Source: Larus michahellis
Taxonomy: Eukaryota; Chordata; Aves; Charadriiformes; Laridae
Direction: 5' to 3'
Assembly: GCF_964199755.1 (NCBI RefSeq)
Contig: NC_133899.1
Coordinates: forward strand, 86,221,871-86,285,870
Length of the DNA: 64,000 nucleotides
The notes under the pieces are model-generated. The model saw nothing but the letters and a program-made list of their open reading frames with translations. It was not told the origin of the DNA and did no database searches. Below, piece by piece: positions 23,291 through 35,828 of this stretch. The first letter of the stretch is position 1, and each line of letters opens with the position of its first letter. The translations under genes were made by a program, and so were the position numbers.

Positions 23291-25042
23291 GAGTTAAACA
23301 CTGCATGCAAAAGCTTTTGTGATTGTATTGATATTTGGTGATTCCTGTTTACATGGAAGGCATTTCCGTGAATTTCCAGTCATGTAGGGACCTCGGGATT
23401 ACTTTCTGCTGCCTCTGGGTGACTTGGACATCCTCCCCCTGGTATTCTACACGAGCAGAATTTTCTTGGCAGCCTTTCAGGACTCTTCAGTTTATTATTG
23501 GGTCCTCTTGAAGTTCAAAACACTGCTCTAAATCTAAACCCTGTTGCAGAAATGAAGTTTTATGTCCCTTGGATATTTATAGACATAGTGTTTCAAATCT
23601 TCCAGTTTTAATCATAATATACTTTGTGGTTTTGTAAAGTACCTTTTAAATTGTCCAATTTCCTTCCTGCTGCCTTTTGTAACAGTTTTGTCTTGAGTTT
23701 TCAGTTAGTGTATGGTATTAGTGACTCATATATTCCAAAATACTGCGAAGAGGAAAAAATAAAATTTCTACCTGTCGGAGAGCGAAGAGATGTAAATTAA
23801 GCTGGGTGCAAGTTAGTATCTGTTGTCGAAATGCTGATGTTTATTTTGTCAATATAGAGAGAAAAGCAGTATAAAATTAAACAAGAGTAATACATACAGC
23901 TACTTTGTGCTTAGTAGTTAGTTTTCTCTCTATGGAGGCAGTAACGGCAGCAGCCCAGACAGTTTCTTAAGGCTTTTCCTGCTCTTCTGTGCCCTCTATT
24001 TGATCATCTGCCAAGGCTTGCGAATAGTGCCAAACCAAACAGCACAGCATCTCCATAAGTCTGCTCTTGGAAGCTCAGGAATTCAGGAGCTGAAGTGCAA
24101 TGCCAGATATGATAGAAGCAATTAGATTGGACTTCTAGGAGTTTAGGTTGATTAACTTTAATATTTGTAAAATAGATATTTTGAGACTCCTTTTACTAAC
24201 TGGACTTCTGCTTCCTGTATGCTTTATCAACAGAATCTTAATTATGCAAATATAACCTTGCAAAAACATGGTCTTTCCCTCTTTTTTTTTTTTTTTGGGG
24301 GGGGGGGCGGGGGCGGGGTCTGAAGTTCCATACAGACTTTGAAGCCTGTTTCTGTGTATTCTGGCATTGGCAACTGAAGCGCAATGTTTGTCGGTGAAAG
24401 TTTGTAGAAGGAACCGTAGCAGCTATTTTTAGGATAGAAGACCACCTTGCTCTTTGCAAGTATTTCTTTTTCTTCCTACTTATGCAGAAGCCTCCTCAAG
24501 TTTTCTGTCCTTCTTACTTAGAAACAGTGAAGAAGATGTTTGATGCGGTATCTCACAGGTTTTCATGCTTTATACAATGAAATTAATTCTGGGGTAATGA
24601 CATTGTTTAGAGTAAAAGGAAGAAAACTTGGATTTCTTTCATTGAATTGCAGTGAGGACACGCGCCAATTCTAACTGAAGTAAAATTAATCTCACTGTGA
24701 TTGACCATCCAAAATCTATTAATCATTTAATCTTCAGGAGCACAAAGAGGAGCTTTGCCCAAAATGAAACTATTTTTACATATATGTTAGTGAACAGCCA
24801 TGCTCTCTTGGGGTCTAGAAAGCCAGAGTCCGTTTGCACTGATTTAAGGCATTGCTTGCTTAAATTCTGGGTGAGGGGGCAGGGAAAATCTAACTTGAAA
24901 TGTGATTACAGCATGACAAGATTAGGGGAATAAATGGGCAAAGTCAATCTCTCATTTACCGATTTTCCTTGTAAAGATTCCCTTTTTAGCTTTGTATGTA
25001 TTTTCTTGTTGTCTCATAAAGAAGCAGTAGTTTATTACTTAC
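23291..25042. other. Non-coding DNA with a T/G homopolymer block
   Basis: The notable feature is a T15 run followed directly by a G11 run and further G runs at 24282-24318, described separately. Otherwise AT-rich, no gene seen. Confidence 0.5.
24282..24318. repeat. T15-G11 homopolymer block with G-quadruplex potential
   Basis: Fifteen T are followed by eleven G, then two further G runs (5 and 4) separated by single C. With the long G run able to supply two tracts, this satisfies an intramolecular G-quadruplex pattern on the plus strand. It is probably a hypervariable homopolymer. Confidence 0.8.
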
Positions 25043-25092
25043 CCACATGACCCAGACCTTCCACACTGTGCCCGTTTGTTACATTCACACCA
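25043..25092 (-). CDS. Candidate short internal exon, minus strand
   Basis: On the minus strand an excellent acceptor (ATTTTCCCCCTTGAACACAG) precedes 50 bases followed by the strong donor GTAAGTAA. Two phases are open: a Cys-rich reading WCECNKRAQCGRSGSC and the reading GVNVTNGHSVEGLGHV. The second exits in phase 1 and so fits the 21.23 kb candidate. If used, it would be an alternative to the direct 35.75-to-21.23 kb join. Because the exon is short, open phases carry little weight; the splice sites carry the call. Confidence 0.28.
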
Positions 25093-28000
25093 CTGTGTTC
25101 AAGGGGGAAAATAATTTCTTTGAATAGCTTTAATGAGATAAAACTGCGATCTGTTTTCTTTGTTGTTTCAGTCATTTATACCTTGGAATACTTGGACTAT
25201 CATGGTAAAGGGAAAAATGGTTGAAGATTTCTACTTTTATGTGAAATTTATTGAAGTAGCTTTTGATGGTAGTGAGCTCTAACAAACACTAAAACAAACC
25301 AAAAAATCCTTTTCCTTAATTGTCCGTGGATTTTTTTCCCCTTGTTATTTTACTGTGCAGGCTCAAGTCTTCACTGCAGTAGATCAATAAAGAACTTGTT
25401 TGCATTAACAGGGCTAACTTTACACTTGATGTAGGTGCCTGGCTGTATACAGAGGTCATTTGCACTGGAAATGTAAGAGAGAAATCAAATCTTTTACCTG
25501 CTTTGGTTGTATCTAGGGACAACTTCAATATGTAAAAAATTGCTCCTTTTCCCTCCAGGGACTTAGTTCTTAATTGTAACTACTAAAGCTCTATTATTTA
25601 TAGTCTCTGTGAGACTTGTAGCAGTAATAATAATGAAAAAAATAATCCTAGATTTAATTTTATTTTTAAGCTCACTGCAAAAAATCAGTCACAAAAATAA
25701 GTTTTGCATCACAACATCACAGTCAAATTAATTTCCCAATTATTCATTCAGAAACACTTTGTAAATTCTGTCTCTTGCAGTAACGGGTTGCTTCGTTGCT
25801 GCATAGGCACAAATTTTCTACAGGAACATAGTGCAGGCTCATCGTAGAAGATCTCACACTTGCACTCAGGGGAGTTCACTGTCCTTGTTAGCTGACTTTA
25901 CCTGCTGGTGAGCTTCCAAGTTGTATCGGCATCTGCTAAAGACAGGGTTACTTTCTGTCTCCTCTTTCTTCTCTTCCCTTGGTCTCCCCATCTCTATGAA
26001 AGATGCAGCAGAAGCGACGATTACCTGTCAAGCAGACGTAGGTTCAAGTATATACAAACAGCCCTGTGGCAATGTGTGCAAGTCAGGTATGCTGGGGAAA
26101 CAATCTTCGTGATATCTGTGTGTCTTTAATGACATACTGACTCTAACTTCTTTTCACCGTGGAATGGTTTGTTTCGTCCCTGCAAACGTTGAACTGATTG
26201 TTCACCCTATATGTATGAATTACTTTGCACCCTTTCAGAGGGCAGTCTCTTTTGGAGTGAATTGCATAAAGGCCAAAGGAAGTGTGCATTATGCGGTACA
26301 GGGCCAAAAGGCTGGGGCTCGGTCGTGGAAGTGGATGGCACTGTATGGCCTGGAAGTCTTGGGTCATCGTTGAACTCGTGGTGGAGAGTTAAATGTCTCA
26401 TTTGGGACTGATAGCAGGCACTGTATTGAGCTTTGGGACGCTAAAAAGGCACGTGCTAGGAAATGTCAGAGAGAAGGCTGCATCTAAAACTTCTCTCCCC
26501 ACCACAGGCATACGTGCAGTTTCAGCCATGCCTCTGGTGAATGTGGATTTCAGAATTTGGAGCTGTGCTCAAGCAGAGGTGTAGGAGAGGAGGGGGAGGA
26601 ACTCTGTTTGGCTTCTGAGATCTCGTGAGCTTAAAGCTTAGTTGAACAGGACATATTTGGTCCTCAGGATGCAGCTGCTTGATTTGGGGTAGAATTGGTA
26701 AGTTTCAAATTTCAAGGCTTCTTGAAATGTGGAAAAAATAGTATTCTAAGGAATATTTCTACTTCTTGTGTGCAAACCCGGCATATTTTTTACTCATTAC
26801 TTCACTTGAAGGAGAGGTTTTTTCATTTAGTAATTTTATGTTTTAAAGGAACAAGTTTCTAGCTTTGGGTTTTACTGAAAAATCAAATCTGCACATGTGC
26901 ATACATACGTACTGTCCACCAGCTGGCATTTTCTAGTATCTTTTTCACAGAGAAGTAGGATATGTTGAAAAGAGAAGTAAAATAATTCCACTTTGCCTTG
27001 GAAAGCAACCTTTTGTAATGTGTAATCCTATGTTACCACTTCCTTGAAAAAGCTTTCGTTTACCGAAAATAAACTTTCTGAAATAACTCTCACCATTTGG
27101 GAAGCTTTCAACACATTGTAGGACAGAGTTCTTTTCTTTTTCTCTTCCAATGATGCTTTGCACCGTGCTGTGACTTGAACTTTATTTTCACATGTTGTGG
27201 GAGCATCTGAAATCCCTTGCCAGTCCGACTTTCTCTCCAAATCCTTGAAACAAAATTGACAGAAAAATGGCATGTACATATAGGTATGCTACAAATACAT
27301 GTGTGTGGTAATTATTTTATAACAATGGTAGGTAGCAAAACAAGATAGGCTGTAGATGGAGCTTTCCGACATCACTTCCAGGACAGATACTAATAGCAAA
27401 TGCTGGTTTTACATCAGGTTTACAAGAAACTGATGAAAGTTCAGAGTAATTATATTTTATGGTATAAAATAATATGTACAAAATGATAAAAAATGTTGTT
27501 TTTTTTTTTAAATTGCAAACTGAGTATGAACTCTTCTAGGGGAAAAATATCATCAAATAAGAGCTAGAGTTTTGGATAGCAAAGAGGAATGTTGGGCTAG
27601 CCAACTGTTTAGGATGTAGAATCCAGAAATGTGGTGAGGATGCTTAATCCGCAGTCTGCATATTGAAAAAATCTGTTGGGCTTAATCTGATTTGTGATAA
27701 ATAGTAATGGATTTTTCACTTTGTGCTGTTATGTTTGTTGTCGTTTTTACTGAATCAGTTGTTGTATAAGTTTGCAAAATCCTGAAACCCAGTCGAGCTT
27801 GTTTGTCAATTCAGTAGTTTGTGTGAGTAATCCAAAATAAGCTTGCTAAACGGAAATGCTGTTATGTCTTTCACTGATGGATTTTTTTTTTCCATGAGAT
27901 TTAAGTTCGTATTAACCCATGTTACGTTCAAAGAGAAAAAATAATTAAGAGCCTGATCCTACAGTCCCAGTTTCTTTGAATCAAGACCTGTATGATTGGA

Positions 28001-29021
28001 TCTTGATATAGTAACAGTTAATGTTATAGATTCTTGCATTCACCTTGAGCAATTATCTGGTTTAAAGTTTATGCAGCAAATTATTAGGTTTGGCAATGAC
28101 TCAGTCGTCAAGATTAGTTTTACACCAAATTGCTTGCAGATACCAAATGACAGGTTTTGTAATGAAAGGTTGCAATTATTTCTAATTTCTTCAATAGTAG
28201 TCACAAATCACTGATGCTGATTCTGCCATTTGTACGTGGCTTTCTAAAATAATATCCTGGTGTGTCTGCCTTACAAGTCTTTTATTCTGTTCGCAAAGTT
28301 GAATAAATCAGATAAAGTTACAAGCGTGCAGGAGGAATTTTCAGATAAATTATTACTGAATATTACTGGGTTGGGGTTTTTTTCAACACGTTTGGTTCTT
28401 ATAATGTATTTTCCATCGCTTGTTGATGATTTTTATTATTCTGCTCCCCCTCCCCTTCCTTCCTTCTGAATGATCACAGTGAACTGCCAAAATGGGTAAC
28501 CAGCTGTGGTACAGCGTTACACTGACGTGACTGTTCTGCTCCTAGTTCTGCAGGTAGCGTGCTTAGCCCTGGCCCAGGGGTCTTTGCGTTCCGTGCTACT
28601 CAGTACAGCATAAACGCTTTCAGTCTTCCCAGGCTTCTGAAATTATTCAGTCCACAGAGGCTTATCACATTGCCAAGCTCGTATAATCTCCTTATCACGG
28701 TCAGTCTCACACAAGTAACACCATGACTTATCCTTATGCTGTCCCGGCCAATATTAATGTATTCTTTCCAAATAAAACAGCTTCTAATTGCCTAAGCTGT
28801 GTGTGAGCTATGGTCCACATGGGTGCTACTGCTATTACAAGTATTTAATGGCTTTGTAATACCATGAGTATGAAAAAAACCTAGGTAAAAGAAACTTTGG
28901 TTTATTTTATGTCATGTTTCAACAACTTCCTGCAACAGCACTAACTGGGATTCTAATGCAACTTTTTGATTAATGCTTTTGTTTATGGTGTGTGTTTTGG
29001 TGTGTTTTGTGTTTATGGTGT
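25093..29021. other. Mostly AT-rich non-coding DNA
   Basis: Apart from the exon-like block near 26.0 kb this stretch shows no repeat family or gene. At 28981-29022 a short GT-rich word, TTTATGGTGTGTG, occurs twice about 30 bases apart, just before the CR1 copy. Confidence 0.5.
26003..26086 (+). CDS. Candidate exon, strand ambiguous
   Basis: On the plus strand an unusually long pyrimidine tract (about 25951-25997) leads to an AG at 26001-26002. The next 84 bases are open in two phases, one reading AAEATITCQADVGSSIYKQP then CGNVCKSG, and are followed by CAG|GTATGC. On the minus strand, 26063-26025 is also flanked by an acceptor (CACATTGCCACAG) and the donor GTAATCG. Only one strand, or neither, can be real; the plus-strand tract is the stronger signal. 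No protein family is recognised. Confidence 0.25.
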
Positions 29022-29398
29022 GTGCCTGGAGAAGAGAAGGTTGAGGGGGGACCTGATTAATGTTTACAAGTATCTAAAGGGTGGGTTTAAGGAGGACGGA
29101 GCCAGGCTCTTTTCAATGGTTCCCAGTGACAGGACAAGGGGCAATGGGCACAAGCTAGAACATAGGAAGTTCTGTTCAAATACACGGAAAAACTTCTTTA
29201 CAGTGAGGGTGACAGAGCACTGGAACAGGCTGCCCAGGGAGGTTGTGGAGTCCCCTTCTCTGGAGATTTTCAAGACCCGCCTGGATGCAGCCCTGAGGGA
29301 TGTGCTTTAGGCAATCCTGCTCTAGCAGGGGAGTTGGACTAGATGATCTCTAGAGGTCCCTTCCAACTCTGAAGATTCCGTGATTCCGTGATTCCGTG
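29022..29398 (+). mobile_element. 5'-truncated CR1 LINE copy with 3' end and 8-bp tail
   Basis: The copy begins at the CR1 segment reading [20 protein letters not shown]. It runs through the 3' region (CACTGGAACAGGCTGCCCAG, then the CR1 3' end around CTAGATGATCTCTAGAGGTC) and finishes with three perfect copies of GATTCCGT at 29374-29397. The last protein block stays largely open (about 114 codons) and ends in a TAG at 29308-29310. It is a typical avian CR1: severely 5'-truncated, with a microsatellite-like 3' end instead of polyA. The tail unit keeps an intact CpG in each copy, unlike the common ATTCTATG form. No clear target-site duplication is visible, which is usual for CR1. Confidence 0.97.
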
Positions 29399-30189
29399 TT
29401 TAACTGCATTTTACCAAGAACAAAACTGTACTAGCAGAGAATTTTGAAGATAATTTCCTCTTTTCTGTGCCCACAGGTTTTGTGAGGGTGCCCCCCCAAC
29501 CCCCACAGGTTGGAATGTTTGCATTGCATTTGTTTGCCCAGTACAGGTGTTCTTCTCAATGAAAAGTAGAAGTGCAGATTGTTGCAAAGACCTCTTCTCA
29601 GGGCTTCTCTCTTGTTCTGACAACACGCTAACTTTCAGAAAATTATCAACAGACAAATAAAAATTTCTTCCTATTTTCCTTAAAAACTTGTTACTAAAAA
29701 CTACGCCAATATTATCCTTGTATAAATTGCAGTAACTGTCTTGGGGTCAAGCTCCTTTAACTTTCAAACAATTCTCAGACGAATAATAGAAACTAAGGCA
29801 ACATTAGTGAATGCGCAATAAAAAAGTTGACTATCCTCAGTCAGTTTGGGTTTCTTTGTGCTCAATTTTTGTATTTGCACATATGGCCATAAGAGAGGGA
29901 GCATATTATACTTGAAATAAGTATTTTAATATTATTTGATTGAAATAACTTGAAAAAGCTTTTATTTCGAGCAGTAGATTTGAGTTTATTTTATATATAC
30001 ACGATTCAAGTAGAGGGAAATCTGAGACACCCAGTTCCTTCACATCTGTGACCTTCTTTGCTTTACCAGTCCACCTCTGGGATCTCCAGTATGATGCTGC
30101 TGCTACATTGGAATTACATTGTCAGAAAATCTGTCAGTACCCTAAAAATGACAGCAGTAGGCACTGATGATCAGACTAAAGCAAAACTT
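29399..30189. other. Non-coding DNA between two CR1 copies
   Basis: About 790 bases of AT-rich sequence separate two CR1 insertions in the same orientation. No gene or further repeat is seen. Confidence 0.55.
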
Positions 30190-31312
30190 TTCTGAGATGA
30201 CCGCATGACATCCTAGTCTCCAAGCTGATAAAATATGGGTTTGATGGACTGACAATTCAGTGGATAAAGAACTGGCTTGACGGCCACCCCCAAAGAGTGG
30301 CTGTCAGTGGGTCCATGTCCAAGTGGAGGCCAGTGACAAGTGGAGTCCCTCAAGGATCAGTACTGGGACCGGTCTTGTTTAACATCTTCACCAGCGACAT
30401 GGACAGTGGCATAGAGTGCACCCTCAGCAAGTTTGCCGACAACGCCAAGCTGTGTGGGGCGGCTCACACGCTGGAGGGAAGGGATGCCATCCAGAGGGAC
30501 CTTGACAGGCTGGGGAGGTGGGCCCATGCCAACTTCATGAAGTTCAATAAGACCAAGTGCAAGGTCCTCCATCTGGGTCTTGGCAATCCCAAGCATCGAT
30601 ATAGGCTGGGCAGTGACTGGCTTGAGAGCAGCCCTGAAGAAAAGGACTTGGGGGTGCTGGTGGACGAGAGGCTCAACATGAGCCATCAGTGTGCACTAGC
30701 AGCCCAGAAAGCCAATCGTATCCTGGGCTGCATCAGGAGAAGCGTGGCCAGCAGGTCGAGGGAGGTGATTCTCCCGTTCTACTCCACTCTCGTGAGACCC
30801 CACCTGGAGTACTGTGTCCAATTCTGGAGCCCCTACTACAAGAAAGATATGGACGTGCTGGAACGTGTCCAGAGAAGGGCCATGAGGATGATCAGAGGGC
30901 TGGAGCACCTCTCCTAGGAGTACAGACTGAGAGAGTTGGGGTTGTTCAGTCTGGAGAAAAGAAGGCTCCCAGGGGACCTTATAGTGGCCTACCAGTATCT
31001 TAAGGGGGCCTACAAGAACGCTGGTGAGGGACTTTCTAGGATGTGGGGTAATGGTAGGACTAGAGGGAGTGGATTAAAACTAGAGGTGGGATGATTCAGA
31101 TTGGACGTTAGGAAGAAGTTCTTCACCATGAGGGTGGAACAGGTTACCCAGAGGGGTGGTGGAAGCCCCATGCCTGGAAGTTTTTAAGGCCAGGCTGGAC
31201 GGGGCTCTGAGCAACCTGGTCTAGTGGGAGGTGTCCCTGCCCATGGCAGGGGGGTTGGAACTAGGTGATCTTTAAGGTCCCTTCCAACCCTAACAATTCT
31301 ATGATTCTATAA
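30190..31312 (+). mobile_element. 5'-truncated CR1 LINE copy (reverse transcriptase half, 3' UTR, tail)
   Basis: It begins in the reverse transcriptase at sequence encoding [10 protein letters not shown]. It continues through [19 protein letters not shown], the catalytic box, [60 protein letters not shown] and [20 protein letters not shown]. It ends with the CR1 3' UTR and an ATTCTATGATTCTAT tail (about 31296-31310). The 206-codon frame (30297-30917) stays open until a TAG just before EYRLRELGLFSLEKRRL. The catalytic FADD is changed to FADN, so the enzyme would be inactive even if full length. Divergence is moderate. Confidence 0.97.
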
Positions 31313-34300
31313 TAAATAGAGACAGAAGGCTTTTTATAAAAGCAGAAGTTAGTATTTAAAATCAACCTTTGAAATACTGCAGAATTTTTAATTATCCTTA
31401 ATTTAATTCTCTTATTTTAATTACTTGTCAAATGTTACCTTAATTTTTGTCAGATAGTCTTTTGGATATCGATTTGGGTCAGGCGGAAATACAGACGTGT
31501 CAGAACAGACCAAAGCAGGAAGCTGGCTATGTCTCTTCCCATCCTTTTGTTGTGTGTAGGTTTTGTACATGAGGATGAACACCTGTCACATGGCAGAACT
31601 GTAAATATTGCAGAATTTTCTCTCTTAAACCTGGGTGGTTTCGAATATATTCTTTTGTTTGAGAAGTTCAATGATAAGAGGACTGTGTCTTTCTAATGAG
31701 ACTTCCTTTTAACACCTTTGCTCATCTCCAGAAACACTAGTCCCAAAGTAGCAGACTTTTTTTTTTTTAAATCCAGAGATATAACAGCTTCCTGAAAGGC
31801 ATGCAGCCTGCAATTAACTTTTTTTCTTTACTTTTATTTTTTTTGTGGAAGACTCAAACTTTATAACATACTCTTGACAGCCTGAGTCATTTGATGGGGT
31901 CCTTCAAGGTAAAAGGGTCATGAAGCATCACAGAAAAAGGAGACTTCTTCAAAAACCCCAGCCCTTAGCCTTTGCTATAACTATACTTCTTTTACCTCCC
32001 AAGAAGAAACACTCTGTTTCAAAATGAAATATTTCTATCATGTAGTAATAAACTAACATTGCATAGAGAGCAGATCTAAAATTGCTCATCAGTTCTGTTC
32101 TTTTTGAGGTCTGCATTGGGAAAGGTGATTAGTATAAGGTCCATAACAAAAATGATTTAATTTATTTTCCTGTACCCTGTTCTTTGGTCCAGTCTCTTCA
32201 TCCTAAATCAATTTTATGAGATACTGCTTGGGGCTTCTGCTTAAGTAATACCCATAATACCAAGAGAATTTACAAAGGTGGACTTAATAGTACAATTATT
32301 AGGATCCACCAGATGCCAACTAAACTAATAAGAATGTGTTTAATCGCACACATCAAACCTTGCAGTAGGTCTAATGCTTAATTGTACCACTGGTGGGAAT
32401 GAAATCTTGCTCCCGTTGCCATGAGTGGGGGTTGGCTGCATTGCGCAGACTCTGAGCTAAACATTATCAGCCATATTGTATGCTCGCTTTTCAAGCTTGA
32501 GAGTGACAATCATAGAAGTTCTTTTATAAAAAGGGAAATAATATAAAGAAAATCTCTATGACAACTATGGCACCTTACCTGAGTATGTTAATACAGATAT
32601 AAAGCACTATTGATAATTGTGTAAAATAATTTTACCCTTTAAATGGAAACTAAGGAGATGAAAATTATACTAATCTATCATTAAAAGAAAATGAAACTTC
32701 AGAAGAATTTATGACAATTCCCCTAGCTCACCGTAGCCTTGTGGCATTTGTTACGAACATTAATCACGAAAGACATAATGGTGGTGATAACAATAGTCAG
32801 ATATGGGGCAAGGTAATTGAGAGAACTGTCTAATCTGATTAGAAAACTGGCAGATGCCATGAGGAACACTTGAAATGTTTATGGGCTAAGCAATGCCAAG
32901 GACCTCGACAGTAAGATGAATAGACGTATTTAGTGTGAACTGGACACCAGACACTATAGACAGTCTAAAAGCAAGGTGGGTAAGTGGTGGTGTCTGAAAC
33001 ACGACTGTTGAAGAGTATGCTTCATTTAGGAAAGGTAGAAATTAAAGTGATAGGTGATTTTCTGTCCTAATGAATCTGTAAATTAAACAAAAGGATAGAA
33101 TGGCTAAAACAAGGGGCTTGGAAATAAAACACTTCAGAGTTGATTGAACAATGATCTAATGGAACGGTATCAGCAGTGAGCTATATAGTACCAGACTAAG
33201 TTTTGGTTGTGAGTAAAGAACTTTGTTACATGGTTTGACAAAGCACTGTGAGAACTGTGTGGTGGTGAAAAGGTTTAACGTCCCACATAAAAATGGGTGA
33301 AAAACTGAGAAATTGGTGGTAGGACCCAATTTTAATTCAGAGTGAGAATGATGAGTTTCTTTATCAAGTTGTTACAGAAGAAATAAGAAGTGATACTGTG
33401 CTATGGTGAGCAGTGAGTACATAATAAGCTGTTCGCAGAGAAAAGCCTTGCCTTGGTTAATTTTTTGATTAATTTCAAATTAAATAGGAATATATCTCAG
33501 GCTGTTTTTGAAGAAATGACTTAAAGCAATCAAAGCAAAGAGCTATTCAGTGGAGTCACTTGGACGGTAGGACTCTGGACCTGGAATTGCTCTCTGCTTT
33601 TGGTTTAAAAGATGTTTGAAATTTGCATCTTAAGCAAAAGGGAGTAAACTTGTAAGGAAGGTTCTGAGGTCCAGTTTTGTGATGTTAAGATGGGTAACCA
33701 TCTAAAAGATTATTAAGAGTAAAAATCCCACTAGAAATTAGGAAAGAAGCTGATGAACAGAGGAAGAGATCTGTCATGGGTAGGAAAACTGGCTAGTAAG
33801 TATGACATGACAAGTGCCAAAGTCAAGATGTCTTAGTCTTGGGAAAGATGTTGAATGTGAATCAATGGTAAATAGTTCCTTATCCATATTTTTAAAGAAA
33901 AGAAGGTGGTGAGAAAAAGTAGGACTTGCATTTAATGTAAATGAGGTGCAGACTGAGGATAATCTAGTTTTGGCCAAACCAGTTGGAGCTGGGTGGTGGT
34001 GGCAGGGTTGTCAAGGAAGCCACACGGTTCTTTGTGAGAATAGAAAGTAAGAAAATATAATCTTAGTAAAGCCAAAATAAAATTAAAACTTGGAAAGCAT
34101 AACATACAAATTTGCCAGGGAGAAAGTGGTAGAGAAAAAAACCCAAAACTGACTAACTCTGAAAAATAATGTGAAACTATGGTTCCTGTAGTTCCTTTTT
34201 ATTTTTAAAAGATCAGTAAAACTGTATATGGTGCCAAAAGACAGGAGAATATAAGTTTTGTTTAAGAAGTGTGTGCATGGTGGTGAGAATGGTCCTAGGG

Positions 34301-34914
34301 AACTGTCTGTTGTTCTAGCTTTAACAGTAACCAGAACTTTAGAGGTTAGAAGAAGATATTAAGAATAAACAAACAAAAAGTTCTGGAGATTGATATAAAA
34401 TTGGATAACATACATTGAATTCAACAAAGATAAATTATACCACACCTCTGTGATAATTAAAATCTTTGTTAGAAGTATTTTTTTGTTTAATCCTGACTTC
34501 AATAAACCATTCTGTATATGTCTTCTGGGAAAAAACATGAAGGATGGGGTAGAGAGAATAAGAGAAAAACTGTAAGGTAGGTGAAGAATTCTACAAAAAT
34601 CTGTTCTAAAAGTAGAAAATTTTGATTGGAAGTAGATTGAATGGAGTTTTTTTAAATGCCACCTTTGAATCACTGCTATTTAATAATATTGGAATAAAAA
34701 GCAGGTACGGCATAATTAATTTATTGCAAAGCCTCAAATTATGAAGTCATTGTTATTAAAAAATGAACTTCACAAAGGAATAATTTGGTGACTGAAGTTA
34801 ATAGAAATGGGAAGGCGTTTAATACTACAAAGGATGATGCTATACTTTTTAAGAACTAGTCATAAGGGTTTCTTTTGCAAAATCTGAGCTAATCAACTGG
34901 AAATGACAACAAAA
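31313..34914. other. AT-rich non-coding DNA, possibly with upstream LINE remnants
   Basis: No gene is recognised. The right part (about 32800-34900) has a wordy, repeat-like texture. It lies directly upstream of an ancient CR1-like remnant in the same orientation, so it may contain older 5' parts of that LINE. I could not match any block to a domain. Confidence 0.4.
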
Positions 34915-35560
34915 ATAAGAACTTGAATGTATTAGCATATTACAGGATGAGGGTGAGCTACCACTGTGATGTGGGTTGTTGAAAAAAGCAATAGTTTGAT
35001 GCCCCTGGAGAAGTATTCCCAAAAGGGAAAGGAAACTGCTCAGGTCACATACGTGACAGTGCTACATGTCATTTAAATTATTGCATGCTGTTCTTGCCCC
35101 TGTTTCAGTAATATAGTTCCAGTTGAAAGAGGTGTAGGAATAGGCTGCAAGGATTATCGATGGGGTGGAGAACCTCTCTCCTGAGAAGAGACTCAGATGG
35201 CTTGGGTTGTTTAAGCCTAGCAAAATGAAGCTCTAAAAGGGGTTGCTTGCTCTTTACAAGTGTGTTAAAGAAGGGATGAAACAGCTGCTTAAGAGAAGGG
35301 AAAATATTGGCACAAGAACAAACTGTATATCACCTGGTCTTAGATGCATATATTTGGGCTGGAAATGAGGAGATCTCTAAGGATTGGAGAAGGGAGATGC
35401 CAGAAATGCTGTCTGATGGTAGAAATGGGAGAGAGATGCCCACGTACTGTTAAGATGAAGTATGATTAATTTATAAACCAGATTGTATGATGATGTGGCT
35501 TGTGATAGCAGGCAATTAATTTTGATTTAGGAGGTTCCTTCCTGCCCTGTGTTTGGGACC
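34915..35560 (+). mobile_element. Ancient CR1-like LINE remnant (3' end of ORF2 and 3' region)
   Basis: The order of words follows the CR1 3' region closely although heavily mutated. A stretch equals the LGVLV-HRMTMSHQCDVA block (ACTTGAATGTATTAGC... and CACTGTGATGTGG). This is followed by a decayed [15 protein letters not shown] region around 35090-35115. Next come GGTGGAGAACCTCTCTCCTG, GGCTTGGGTTGTTTAAGCC and TTGCTCTTTACAAGTGTGTT. It ends near TTAGGAGGTTCCTTCCTGCC with no preserved tail repeat. It is far older than the two CR1 copies at 29-31 kb. The subfamily is not determined. Confidence 0.75.
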
Positions 35561-35753
35561 CATTAAATTGTCTTCCCACCTGCCTCAGAGTGCACGTTGA
35601 ACGTGACGGCATGGCACTGAGAGAACACCAACGATGTCATTTTCAGCTGTGTCAGAAAATCAGGGGATATACCAGTCGAGATTGTTAAAGATCCTATGAC
35701 TGTTTTCCTGAGTTCTTTCTTACTGCTTTCTAGTTTGCTGGTTTTATACCTAC

Positions 35754-35828
35754 CTTCTGCCTCTTGCAGTTTTGCTGTGCCGATATAGGTCAGAATATTT
35801 GGCCAATTCCGGCCTTCCTCATAGAGCA
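35754..35828 (-). CDS. Candidate internal coding exon, minus strand
   Basis: On the minus strand a very strong acceptor (CTGGTTTCTTCCTTGCCCTTCAG) precedes 75 bases with a single open phase reading LYEEGRNWPNILTYIG then TAKLQEAE. It is followed by the strong donor GTAGGTAT. Entry and exit are both phase 1, so skipping would keep the frame. The outgoing phase joins the 21.23 kb candidate in frame, and the incoming phase fits the 58.28 kb candidate. The peptide is helix-like and not recognised. A caution: the same block also offers a plus-strand acceptor (TTCTGCCTCTTGCAG) with a long open frame, so the strand is not certain. Confidence 0.35.

Noticed and set aside
29015..29405. GTGTTTA on both sides of the CR1 copy as a target-site duplication
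   Set aside because: The word is short, not exactly at the element borders on the left, and lies in a GT-rich duplicated stretch. CR1 usually lacks target-site duplications.
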